NCBI RefSeq assembly: GCF_000009905.1
Contig: NC_006177.1
Span: forward strand, 3,048,595-3,112,594
DNA length: 64,000 nt
DNA from: Symbiobacterium thermophilum IAM 14863
GTDB taxonomy: Bacteria; Bacillota; Sulfobacillia; Symbiobacteriales; Symbiobacteriaceae
Direction: 5' to 3'
Below are positions 31,701 to 39,203 of the stretch, in pieces (the first letter of the stretch is position 1; every line of letters starts with the position of its first letter). The notes beneath the pieces are model-generated. The model did no database searches, was not told where the DNA came from, and saw only the letters and a program-made list of their open reading frames with translations. The position numbers and the translations under genes were made by a program.

Positions 31701-32618
31701 CTATCGCCGGCCCCCGCCCGCGCCGGCAGCGGTCTCCGCCAGCACCTTGCGCAGCCGGTCGAGCACATCCGCATACCGGCGGGCGGTCTCCTCGATCAGT
31801 TCCCCGGGCAGCTCCGGAGCCGGCGGCTGCTTGTTCCAGCCCGTCCGTTCCGCCCAGTCCCGCACCGGCTGCTTGTCCAGGCTGTCCACCGGCTCCCCCT
31901 CCCGGTACCGGTCGGCCGGCCAGTACCGGCTGGAGTCCGGGGTAAAGGCCTCGTCGATCAGCACGATCTCGTCGCCGACGAAGCCGAACTCGAACTTGGT
32001 GTCCGCCAGGATCATCCCCGCCTTCTCCGCCACGCCCGCAGCGTAACGGTAGAGGGCCAGCGACTTCTCCTTGATGAAGTCGGTCACCGCGTCGCCCAGC
32101 CGCCTGCGCACCTCCGCCTCCGGCACGTTCTCGTCATGGCCCCGGTCGTTCTTCAGGGCCGGCGTGAAGATGGGCTCCGGCAGCCGGCTGGAGAGCCTGA
32201 GCCCCGCCGGGAGGGGTATCCCGCAAACCGTGCCGGAGGCCTGGTACTCCTTCCAGCCCGATCCGGCCAGGTACCCCCGCACCACGCACTCGACGTCGAT
32301 GCGGCGGGCCCGGCGCACCACCAGCGACCGGCCCTCCAGGAGACGCCGGACGTCCCCGGGCAGGCCCAGGCCGCCGAGGTCGTCGCTGACAAGGTGGTTG
32401 GCGACGATATGCCGGGTCGCCCCGAACCAGAGCGCGCTGAGCTGGGTCAGCACCCGGCCCTTGCCGGGGATGCCCTGCGGAAAGACGACGTCGAAGGCGG
32501 AGAGCCGGTCGGTGGCCACCATGAGGAGCCGGTCCGCGTCCAGCTCGAACATCTCCCGCACCTTCCCCCGGTGCAGCCGCCGGAGGCCCGGGTCCGGCAC
32601 CGTCAGCAAGACGTCCAT
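31701..32618 (-). CDS. purC: SAICAR synthetase (long, Ade1-type)
   Basis: Ligates aspartate to CAIR; 305 residues, the longer form typical of fungi and many proteobacteria rather than the about 240-residue Bacillus form. Motifs: LHRGKVREMFEL, ATDRLSAFDVVFP, VRGYLAGSGWKEY, LPEPIFTPALKND, MILADTKFEFGF and LIDEAFTPDSSRYW, all with catalytic residues intact. ATG 32618 starts 1 nt after the stop of the degenerate PurC-like gene and lies about 8 nt after GGGGGG; GTG 32627 is an alternative. Confidence 0.93.
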   Translation of the reverse strand: MDVLLTVPDPGLRRLHRGKVREMFELDADRLLMVATDRLSAFDVVFPQGIPGKGRVLTQLSALWFGATRHIVANHLVSDDLGGLGLPGDVRRLLEGRSLVVRRARRIDVECVVRGYLAGSGWKEYQASGTVCGIPLPAGLRLSSRLPEPIFTPALKNDRGHDENVPEAEVRRRLGDAVTDFIKEKSLALYRYAAGVAEKAGMILADTKFEFGFVGDEIVLIDEAFTPDSSRYWPADRYREGEPVDSLDKQPVRDWAERTGWNKQPPAPELPGELIEETARRYADVLDRLRKVLAETAAGAGGGRR

Positions 32619-32619
32619 G

Positions 32620-33159
32620 TTACGCACCCCCCAGGAGCGCTAAGACCTCCTTCATGTCCTCCGATCCCAGTCGGCACTCCAGCGGGTTCATCACCTGCAT
32701 CAGGCAGGCGCCCTCCTCCGTCAGGCCGAAGCGCATGCGCAGCTGCAGCCGCTCCACGCCGCGCAGGCTGAGATGCGCCCGGAGCGTTCTGGCGGCGTGC
32801 AGCGCGGCGTCCTCGATCCGCTCCAGCCGCTCCGGCGTGAGCGCGGCCTCGGCCTCCTCACGGCTCAGCTCCCGATCCCCATCCCGGAAGGCGAGCCGGA
32901 CCTCACCCGGTCCGGCCTCGGCCGCCACCTCCACCGGCAGCGGCTGCACCTTGCGGATCAGGAAGGAACGGCTCGTGAAACGCGCCGCGAAGCTGGTCGC
33001 CAGGCCGTGGCCGACCAGGATCTCCTGGATGCGGAGAGCCGCCGCGCAGACGGTCTCGTCCTCGAACTCCAGGATCAGCCGGTCGGCCCGGTCGGTGGCG
33101 TGGACGGCCAGCCCGTCGCCCGCCCAGAGCCGCTCCCGCTTCAACACCGGTTCCTCCAT
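32620..33159 (-). CDS. degenerate short-type PurC (SAICAR synthetase-like) paralogue
   Basis: Protein of 179 residues that aligns by eye with Bacillus-type PurC along its length but is about 60 residues shorter. ERLWAGDGLAVHATDRAD corresponds to the LYEGKAKKIY start, SFLIRKVQPLPVEV to LIKKV..VPLEVVVRN, and LQLRMRFGLTEEG to LIDFKLEFG. The following DEISPD motif is replaced by VMNPLECRL, and the DFKLEFG acidic residues are lost. The middle segment with the Kxx..GDP motif is missing. SAICAR synthesis is therefore unlikely. It is an intact frame with an SD, one nt before the functional purC. A structural or regulatory role, or a decaying relic, are the options. Confidence 0.7.
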   Translation of the reverse strand: MEEPVLKRERLWAGDGLAVHATDRADRLILEFEDETVCAAALRIQEILVGHGLATSFAARFTSRSFLIRKVQPLPVEVAAEAGPGEVRLAFRDGDRELSREEAEAALTPERLERIEDAALHAARTLRAHLSLRGVERLQLRMRFGLTEEGACLMQVMNPLECRLGSEDMKEVLALLGGA

Positions 33160-33253
33160 CGTCCCGAACCCTCGCTTCACACTTGATCAGAACCTGTCCC
33201 TCCGCGCCCCGGGTTTCCACCTCGGACCCGGACGGGCGTTCCTCAGGCCTCCG

Positions 33254-33421
33254 CTAGATCCGGACCTGGGTCATGACCACGAAGGCGAAGGCGACGCCCA
33301 GCACGGCGGCCAGCAGCGCGCCCAGATGCCGGTTCCGGCTCCGGGGCCAGAAGTACATGACCACGACGGTGACGATCAGGCCCCCCAGGGCCCCGACGAT
33401 GATGCTGCCCAAGCTCGTCAT
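33254..33421 (-). CDS. 55-residue two-helix membrane protein in the pur operon
   Basis: Short gene starting on the purB stop (ATGA overlap). The reading is MTSLGSIIVGALGGLIVTVV, a loop with WPRSRNRHLG, then LLAAVLGVAFAFVVM and a stop at 33254. Two hydrophobic helices flank a basic turn. Codon use (C/G in third position) matches neighbours and the 4-nt overlap implies coupled translation. Function unknown; the place between purB and the PurC-like gene might point to the purine pathway at the membrane, or be a passenger. Confidence 0.7.
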   Translation of the reverse strand: MTSLGSIIVGALGGLIVTVVVMYFWPRSRNRHLGALLAAVLGVAFAFVVMTQVRI

Positions 33422-34731
33422 TCGATCAACCCCAGTCGCTTCATGATGGTATCCACATGACGCAGGTGGTGCTTCAGGTCGAAGGCGGCGTCCAACTCCG
33501 CAGGCGTGAGCAGCGCCTGCACCGTCGGATCCTCCTCCAGCAGCCGGCGCAGGTGGATCCCCTCCGCCCAGGCCCGCATGGCCTTCTCCTGCACGACGGC
33601 GTAGGCCTGCTCACGCGACAGCCCTTTCTCCACCAGGGACAGCAGCACGGAGCCCGAGGAGGTGAGGCCGTAGGAGGCCTGCATGGACCGCCGCATGTTC
33701 TCGGGGTAGACGTGCAGGTTCTCGATGATCCACGTCATCTTGTCCAGCAGGTAGTCGGCCAGGATGGTGGAGTCGGGCAGGATGACCCGCTCCACCGACG
33801 AGTGGGAGATATCCCGCTCGTGCCAGAGCGGCACGTTCTCCAAGGCCGCGATGGCGTTGGCGCGCAGGATGCGGCTGAGGCCGGAGATCTGCTCCAGGGT
33901 GACGGGGTTGCGCTTGTGGGGCATGGCGCTGGAGCCTTTCTGGCCCTTGGAGAAGGGCTCCTCCACCTCGCGGGTCTCGGTCTTCTGCAGCAGCCGGAGC
34001 TCGGTGGCCAGGCTGTCCAGCGAGGAGCCGAGGATCGCGAGGGTGGTGAGCAGGTGCGCGTGCCGGTCCCGCTGGAGCACCTGCGTGGAGATGTCGGCGA
34101 CCCCGAGCCCCAGCCTCTCGCAGACGTACTGCTCCACGAACGGATCGATGTTACCATAGTTGCCCACAGCCCCGGAGAGCTTACCGACGGCGATGGACCG
34201 GCGCGCCTGCTCCAGCCGGTCGGCGTCCCGCCGGAACTGGGCGTAGAAGACGGCCAGCTTCAGCCCGAAGGATGTCGGCTCGGCATGCACGCCGTGGGTC
34301 CGCCCCATGATGGGGGTATCCTTGTACCGCACCGCCTGGCGGCCCAGCGCGGCGATCAGCCCGTCCAGCCCCTTCTGGATCTCTCGGACGGCCTCGTTGA
34401 GCACGGCCGACAGGGCCGTGTCCACCACGTCGGTGGAGGTGAGGCCGTAGTGGATGTACCGGGCCGCCGGGTGGTCGATGCGCTCGGCCACCGCGGTGGT
34501 GAAGGCGATCACGTCGTGCCGGGTGGTCTGCTCGATCTCCGCCACCCGGCGGACAAAGGCCTCGTCCACGGTGAACGCCCGGGCCCGGAGCTCGGCCACC
34601 GCCTCGGCCGGGATGACCCCCAGCTTCGCCCAGGCCTCGCAGGCGAGGAGCTCCACCTCCAGCCACTTCTGAAAGCGATTCGCCGCCGACCACAGCTCGG
34701 CCATGCGCGGCCGGGTGTAGCGTTCAATCAT
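33418..34731 (-). CDS. purB: adenylosuccinate lyase
   Basis: Fumarase-superfamily lyase of 437 residues acting twice in purine synthesis (SAICAR and adenylosuccinate). Motifs: HYGLTSTDVVDTA, MGRTHGVHAEPTSFGLK, and the signature loop GSSAMPHKRNPVTLEQISG with the catalytic Ser. ATG 34731 follows GGAGGGAGAGG. It appears to be the first gene of the pur operon. Confidence 0.96.
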   Translation of the reverse strand: MIERYTRPRMAELWSAANRFQKWLEVELLACEAWAKLGVIPAEAVAELRARAFTVDEAFVRRVAEIEQTTRHDVIAFTTAVAERIDHPAARYIHYGLTSTDVVDTALSAVLNEAVREIQKGLDGLIAALGRQAVRYKDTPIMGRTHGVHAEPTSFGLKLAVFYAQFRRDADRLEQARRSIAVGKLSGAVGNYGNIDPFVEQYVCERLGLGVADISTQVLQRDRHAHLLTTLAILGSSLDSLATELRLLQKTETREVEEPFSKGQKGSSAMPHKRNPVTLEQISGLSRILRANAIAALENVPLWHERDISHSSVERVILPDSTILADYLLDKMTWIIENLHVYPENMRRSMQASYGLTSSGSVLLSLVEKGLSREQAYAVVQEKAMRAWAEGIHLRRLLEEDPTVQALLTPAELDAAFDLKHHLRHVDTIMKRLGLIE

Positions 34732-34770
34732 GGGTATCCTCTCCCTCCGGCGACAGATCTTCCCGCACTC

Positions 34771-34799
34771 AGCGTATCTTTCCTGCGGTCTCGCCGCAA
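34771..34799 (-). promoter_or_regulatory. probable pur operon promoter
   Basis: Minus strand TTGCGG (34794-34799), 17-nt spacer, TACGCT (34771-34776), about 40 nt before purB. No PurBox (CGAA pairs) or purine riboswitch was seen here. Confidence 0.45.
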
Positions 34800-34808
34800 G
34801 GGAAGTCG

Positions 34809-34840
34809 AGCGGGGCCCGGGGTCTTGCCCGAGCCCCGCT
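34809..34840 (-). terminator. hairpin after the purine permease
   Basis: AGCGGGGC (34809-34816) pairs with GCCCCGCT (34833-34840), extended inward by four more pairs past one mismatch. It lies between the permease stop and the purB promoter. No strong T run, so read-through into purB is possible. Confidence 0.55.
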
Positions 34841-34875
34841 GCGTGTCGGCGAGGTTGTGTTGTGCCCGGTATGGC

Positions 34876-36213
34876 CTAGAGGACGAAGTGCAGGATGAAG
34901 AAGCCGGCGAGCACCCACATCATCCAGTGGACTTCCTTGGCCCGGCCGGTGAGCAGGTAGATCACGGCGTAGGCGATGAAGCCCAGCGCGAGGCCCTCGG
35001 CGATGGAGTACGCAAACGGCATCATGAGGGCCGTGATGATCGCCGGCAGGGCGATGGCGAAGTCGTCCAGGTCGATCTGGGTGATGGAGGAGGCCATCAT
35101 GATACCCACGATGATGAGGGCGGGAGCCGTCGCGGCGCCGGGGATGGCCAGGAAGATGTCGGAGAAGAAAGAGGACAGGAGGAACAGGACCGCCACCGTG
35201 ACGGCGGTGAGCCCCGTGCGGCCGCCGGCCGAGACGCCCGCCGCGGACTCGACGTAGGTGGTGGTGTTGGAGGTGCCCAGCAGCGAGCCGATGATGGTGC
35301 CCAGCGAGTCCATGACCAGGGCCCGGTTGCCGCCCTTCATGTTGCCCTTCTCATCCATCAGGCCGGCCTTGGAGGAGACGCCCACAAAGGTGCCGATCGT
35401 GTCGAAGAGGTCGGTGAAGAACATCGCGAAGATCACGGCGAACATCGCGGGGTTCCCCAGGACGTCGAAGTCGAGCTGCAGGAAGGTGGGTGCCAGCGAA
35501 GGCGGAGCCGAGACCAGGGAGGAGGGCAGCTGGGTCACGCCCATCGGGATGCCGATGAGGGTGGTGATGAGAATGCCCAGCAAGATGCCGCCGGTGACCC
35601 TGCGGGCGACCAGGACGCCGGTGATGATGAGGCCGATCAGCGCCAGCATGGTGCCCGGCCGGCTGAAATCGCCCAGGGCGATGGTGGTCGCCTCGCTGGC
35701 CTCGACGATCCCGGCGTTGATCAGGCCGATCAGCATGATGAAGAAGCCGATGCCGGCCGACACCGCGTGCCGCAGCGAGAGGGGGATCGCCTTGATCATC
35801 AGCTCCCGCAGCCCGGTCAGGGTGACGATCAGGGCCAGCACGCCCGAGCAGAAGACCGCCGCCAGGGCCTGCTGCCACGGCAGGCCGAGGGAGCCGCACA
35901 GGGTGAAGGCGAAGAACGCGTTGAGACCCATGCCCGGCGCCAGCGCCACCGGCCAGTTGGCCACGAGGCCCATCGCCAGCGTCGAGAGCGCCGCCGCCAG
36001 GATCGTGGCCATGAAGATCGCCGACTTCTCCATGCCGGTGCCGATGGACAGGATGTCGGGGTTGACGGCGATGATGTACGACATGGTCACGAACGTGGTC
36101 AGTCCGGCCAGGATCTCCCGCTTGACGTCGGTGCCGTTCTCCGTGAGCTTGAAGACCCGATCGAGCAGCCCCTCGGACGTCTGGGACGGACGGATCGCCT
36201 CACGAGCAGCCAC
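34876..36213 (-). CDS. AzgA/PbuG-type purine (guanine/hypoxanthine) permease
   Basis: NCS2-superfamily proton-coupled nucleobase transporter of 445 residues in the COG2252 (AzgA/PbuG) branch, with about 12-14 membrane segments. Diagnostic stretches: EILAGLTTFVTMSYIIAVNP, ALAPGMGLNAFFAFTLCG, AVSAGIGFFIMLIGLINAGI and FFTDLFDTIGTFVGV. The GTG at 36213 lies 9 nt after GGGAGGCG; a longer frame upstream runs through the riboswitch. It is preceded by a ykkC-family riboswitch and followed by purB, consistent with balancing salvage and de novo purines. Confidence 0.9.
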   Translation of the reverse strand: MAAREAIRPSQTSEGLLDRVFKLTENGTDVKREILAGLTTFVTMSYIIAVNPDILSIGTGMEKSAIFMATILAAALSTLAMGLVANWPVALAPGMGLNAFFAFTLCGSLGLPWQQALAAVFCSGVLALIVTLTGLRELMIKAIPLSLRHAVSAGIGFFIMLIGLINAGIVEASEATTIALGDFSRPGTMLALIGLIITGVLVARRVTGGILLGILITTLIGIPMGVTQLPSSLVSAPPSLAPTFLQLDFDVLGNPAMFAVIFAMFFTDLFDTIGTFVGVSSKAGLMDEKGNMKGGNRALVMDSLGTIIGSLLGTSNTTTYVESAAGVSAGGRTGLTAVTVAVLFLLSSFFSDIFLAIPGAATAPALIIVGIMMASSITQIDLDDFAIALPAIITALMMPFAYSIAEGLALGFIAYAVIYLLTGRAKEVHWMMWVLAGFFILHFVL

Positions 36214-36277
36214 AGACAAACGCCTCCCAAACCAGATGATGGAATGATGATGCACGAACCCCCGGAACCCGAACGAT

Positions 36278-36321
36278 AGGCGGGCAGGTCTCCTCCCGCC
36301 TGGAGGGAAACCTGCCCGCCT
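36278..36321 (-). terminator. riboswitch-controlled terminator hairpin
   Basis: A perfect 12-bp stem, AGGCGGGCAGGT with ACCTGCCCGCCT, encloses a second stem CCCTCC/GGGAGG with loop AGGC. Its 5' arm is the 3' end of the ykkC-type aptamer, so the two folds compete. There is only a weak T content after it, so Rho-independent termination is likely but not certain; it could also hold a Rho or pausing site. Confidence 0.7.
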
Positions 36322-36425
36322 GGGATTTTCGCCCACCGGTGTAGCCGGACCCCGTCCGGCCTGTGCCGCTCGGTCGCAGACCGGCGCCGTACGGGCGCCG
36401 CGGAACCCTAGGCACACTTTCCTCC
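36302..36425 (-). promoter_or_regulatory. ykkC-family riboswitch aptamer, subtype 2 (PRPP or ppGpp)
   Basis: The minus-strand RNA contains the ykkC hallmark CCTAGGGTTCCGCGG, a P1 helix TGTGCC/GGCACA, a P2 hairpin GGCGCC/GGCGCC, GACCGAGCGG, a P3 hairpin GCCGGAC/GTCCGGC, then CTACACCGGTGGGCG and AAAATCCCAGGCGGGCAGG. The 3' extension CCCAGGCGGGCAGGTTTC matches, from memory, that of PRPP/ppGpp riboswitches (the T. mathranii structure), which guanidine-I aptamers lack. A P0-like pairing GGAGGAAA with TTTCCCTCC closes it. With a purine permease and pur operon downstream, PRPP is the most likely ligand, ppGpp the alternative. Ligand binding should block the following terminator (an ON switch). Confidence 0.82.
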
Positions 36426-36458
36426 GTCGCCGGCTGGGTGTTGCCGGCCTCTACTCTC

Positions 36459-36487
36459 ACTCTACGAATCGGACGAGCCGGTGTCAA
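36459..36487 (-). promoter_or_regulatory. permease/riboswitch promoter
   Basis: Consensus TTGACA (36482-36487), 17-nt spacer, TAGAGT (36459-36464). The predicted start near 36452 leaves about 27 nt before the aptamer. Confidence 0.8.
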
Positions 36488-36653
36488 CCTCATATCCGAA
36501 CTTTTTTCTGTTCAGAGCGTAAAACGTTCGGATGCAGGGCCGCGAGCCGGTTCCTGCGCACTTCCTCCAGTCCCGCCTGTCCTTCCACACCATGTCGTCC
36601 GGTGCACGCGACCGAGCTCCTGCCGCCCGCCGATCGCCAACCATCCCCTGTAC

Positions 36654-36704
36654 GATTGGACCCATCCAATCAACTTCACGAGTGGCTGTTGACGCATTGG
36701 ATGG
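36654..36704. repeat. three-arm inverted repeat upstream of pdxK
   Basis: GATTGGA (36654-36660) pairs with TCCAATC (36665-36671), while the overlapping CCATCCAAT (36662-36670) pairs with ATTGGATGG (36696-36704). The central arm can pair with only one partner. TTGACG at 36689-36694 lies between arms, but no good -10 follows it. The rest of the 36488-36752 gap also has CCGAAC/GTTCGG arms around 36497-36532. Confidence 0.5.
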
Positions 36705-36752
36705 TTCAAGGCACCATAGCTCCCAGAAGAGAACCGGTGGGAGGGAACGGGA

Positions 36753-37562
36753 TTGCGCAAGGCACTCACGATCGCCGGGTCCGACACCAGCGGCGGCGCC
36801 GGCATTCAGGCCGACCTCAAGACCTTCCAGGAGCTGGGCGTCTACGGCATGTCGGCCCTCAACGTCATCGTCACCATGGATCCCAACGGCTGGAGCCATC
36901 AGGTCTTCCCGCTGGATCTGGAGCTGCTCGAGCGGCAGCTGATCACCGCCTTTGAAGGCGTCGGCGTCGACGCCGTGAAGACCGGCATGCTGGCCTCCGC
37001 CGCCGTCGTCGAGCTGGTGGCGCGCAAGCTGGACCAGTACGGCGCCGAGCGGGTGGTCATCGATCCGGTCATGGTCTGCAAGGGCACGGACGAGGTGCTC
37101 ATGCCGGATCACGCCGCCGCCATCCGGGAGCTGCTGATCCCCCGGGCCCTGGTCATCACGCCGAACCTGTTTGAGGCGGCACAGCTGGCGCAGCGGCCGC
37201 CCATCCGCACCCTGGACGACATGAAGGAGGCGGCGGCCCGCATCGCCGAGGCAGGGGCGAAGAACGTGCTGATCAAGGGCGGCAGCAAGCTGGAGGGCGT
37301 CGGGAAGGCCGTGGACCTCTTCTACGACGGCAAGACGTTCACGCTGCTGGAGTCGGAGAAGGTCACCCACGGGTACACCCACGGCGCCGGCTGCACCACC
37401 GCGGCGGCGATTACCGCCGAGCTGGCCAAGGGCGCGTCGGTGGCCGACGCGGTCCGCACCGCCAAGCGCTTCGTCAGCGCGGCCATCCGCCACGGCTTCC
37501 GCCTCAACCAGTACGTGGGCCCGGTCATGCACGGGGCGCTGCGGCTTCACGGAGACGAGTAG
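36753..37562 (+). CDS. pdxK: PdxK/ThiD-family kinase, probable pyridoxine/pyridoxal (HMP) kinase
   Basis: Ribokinase-fold kinase of 269 residues. KALTIAGSDTSGGAGIQADL is the family start, VVIDPVMVCKGT and VLIKGGSKLEG are the phosphate/anion segments, and HGAGCTTAAAI is the C-terminal anion hole with the catalytic Cys/Asp region. The stretch VYGMSALNVIVTMDPNGWSH resembles the Bacillus/Staphylococcus PdxK subgroup more than ThiD proper, so vitamin B6 salvage is preferred; HMP phosphorylation remains possible. TTG start 8 nt after GGGAGGGA. PLP enzymes abound nearby (tpl, hisC, argD). Confidence 0.8.
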   Translation: MRKALTIAGSDTSGGAGIQADLKTFQELGVYGMSALNVIVTMDPNGWSHQVFPLDLELLERQLITAFEGVGVDAVKTGMLASAAVVELVARKLDQYGAERVVIDPVMVCKGTDEVLMPDHAAAIRELLIPRALVITPNLFEAAQLAQRPPIRTLDDMKEAAARIAEAGAKNVLIKGGSKLEGVGKAVDLFYDGKTFTLLESEKVTHGYTHGAGCTTAAAITAELAKGASVADAVRTAKRFVSAAIRHGFRLNQYVGPVMHGALRLHGDE

Positions 37563-37651
37563 CGGATCCATCGGCGCCATCGGGCCGCCGTCCCGCTCGG
37601 TCCCGCGCAGGAGGGTGACCTGCACGAAGTGCTCAAAAACGTCTGCTGTGG

Positions 37652-37680
37652 TTGATCCGGTCCGGTCCCGCGGCTACGAT
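37652..37680 (+). promoter_or_regulatory. promoter of the radical SAM gene
   Basis: TTGATC (37652-37657), 17-nt spacer, TACGAT (37675-37680), followed 58 nt later by the GTG start. Confidence 0.6.
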
Positions 37681-37737
37681 GGAGAGACAGCAGGACCGGC
37701 AGCGACCGGTCATTCGGCCACACGGGAGGTAGGGCCG

Positions 37738-39063
37738 GTGATTCAGGACCTCACCCGCGGCAACCTGGAGCGCGTGCGCAACCCGAGCCTGCGCGCGTAC
37801 GCCGAACGGTACCTGGAGATCTACGAAGCATTCGAAGAGGCGGTGCAGCAAGCCGGGCTGCCCCTGGAGCCGCCCGGCCGGAACGGCGAGGCGCAGGACC
37901 TGCGGGCCGAACTGCGGGCCCGGGGGGCCTCGTTCCGCAACGCCGATCACAGCATCCACCTGGGACCGCTCTCGCCCGCCTGCGAGGCCTGCCGGATGGG
38001 CGTGGGCACCGCGACCTTCTTCGCCTCCCTGAAGTGCCACCGCCGCTGTTTCTACTGCTTCAACCCCAACCAGGAAGGGTACGACTTTTTCCAGGAGCAC
38101 CGGCGGGACCTGGGGGCCGAACTGGCGGAGCTGGCCGAGGGTGGGTTTCAGGTCAGCCACGTGGCGCTGACCGGCGGGGAGCCGCTGCTGCACCCCGAAG
38201 AGGCGGTGACCTTCTTCCGGACCGCCAAGCAGCTTTTCCCCGGCGTCCACACCCGGCTCTACACCAGCGGCGACCACCTGGGCGAGGCGCTGGTCCGTCA
38301 GCTCGCCGAGGCCGGCCTGGACGAGGTGCGCGTGAGCGTCCGGGTGGACGACGGCCCCGCCGGGCGCCGCCACACCTACAGCCGGCTTGCCCTGGCCCGG
38401 GAGCATATCCCCGCCGTGATGGTGGAGACCCCGGTGCTCCCCGGCACGCTGGACGCCATGACGGAGATGCTGCTGGAGCTGGACCGCATCGGGATCTTCG
38501 GCGTGAACCTGCTGGAGTTCTGCTTCCCCTTCCACAACGCCGAGGCGTTCCGGGAGCGGGGTTACCAGGTCAAGAACCCGCCCTACGAGGTGCCCTACGA
38601 CTACTGGTACGCCGGCGGGCTGCCCGTGGCCGGGAGCGAAGTGGACGCGCTGCGGCTCGTGAAGTTCGCCCTCGACCAGGGGCTCTCTCTGGGCGTGCAC
38701 TACTGCTCGCTGGAAAACAAGCACTCGGGCCAGATCTTCCGGCAGAACAGCACCGCCAGCCTGCCGGCCACGGCCTGCTTCTCCGCCCGCGATTTCTTCA
38801 TCCGCTCGGCCAAGGTGTTCGGGCGCGACGCCCTGCGCTCCCGCCGGCGTTTCGACGCCCTGGGCTACCGGGGCTATGCGGTCGACCCGGCCCGCGACTT
38901 CCTCGAGTTTCACCCGGCCTGGATCCCCCAGCTGCGGGGGGTCGCGGACGAGGTGGCGCTCTGCACCTACGTGGCCGAGGAGCGGCCGGAGGGACCGGTG
39001 CTGCGGGAGCTCAAGATCTCGGTCACGACCCCCGGGACCTTCGATCCGGAAACCGACATCTGA
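37738..39063 (+). CDS. radical SAM protein of unknown function
   Basis: Radical SAM enzyme of 441 residues. The 4Fe-4S site is CHRRCFYCFNPN (CxxxCxxC, about residue 100), preceded by a Cys pair CEACRMG; the SAM glycine motif is ALTGGEPLLHPE and the core domain continues to about residue 300. The C-terminal third has a further HYCSLENKHSGQIFRQN motif with Cys and His. No SPASM or TRAM domain is evident. N-terminal 60 residues are helical and charged. GTG 37738 lies 8 nt after GGGAGG. It is a single-gene unit with promoter and terminator, so context gives no pathway. Confidence 0.85.
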   Translation: MIQDLTRGNLERVRNPSLRAYAERYLEIYEAFEEAVQQAGLPLEPPGRNGEAQDLRAELRARGASFRNADHSIHLGPLSPACEACRMGVGTATFFASLKCHRRCFYCFNPNQEGYDFFQEHRRDLGAELAELAEGGFQVSHVALTGGEPLLHPEEAVTFFRTAKQLFPGVHTRLYTSGDHLGEALVRQLAEAGLDEVRVSVRVDDGPAGRRHTYSRLALAREHIPAVMVETPVLPGTLDAMTEMLLELDRIGIFGVNLLEFCFPFHNAEAFRERGYQVKNPPYEVPYDYWYAGGLPVAGSEVDALRLVKFALDQGLSLGVHYCSLENKHSGQIFRQNSTASLPATACFSARDFFIRSAKVFGRDALRSRRRFDALGYRGYAVDPARDFLEFHPAWIPQLRGVADEVALCTYVAEERPEGPVLRELKISVTTPGTFDPETDI

Positions 39064-39078
39064 GCCCGGCATGCAGAG

Positions 39079-39110
39079 GACCGGAGGGGACCGACGGCCC
39101 CTCCGGTCTT
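39079..39110 (+). terminator. terminator of the radical SAM gene
   Basis: Perfect 11-bp stem GACCGGAGGGG / CCCCTCCGGTC with an 8-nt loop, then TT, 16 nt after the stop. Confidence 0.7.
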
Positions 39111-39203
39111 GCGCGCTTTCTGACCGCTAGTGGGTGCCGATCTGCACGCGGGTGGCGGAGAACAGGCGCCTTTCCGGCGGTCAGCCGCCGCCCCGTTTCG
39201 ACC

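Noticed and set aside
34732-34875. Purine riboswitch or PurBox before purB
   Set aside because: No conserved three-way junction core and no paired CGAA boxes were visible; only a plausible promoter.
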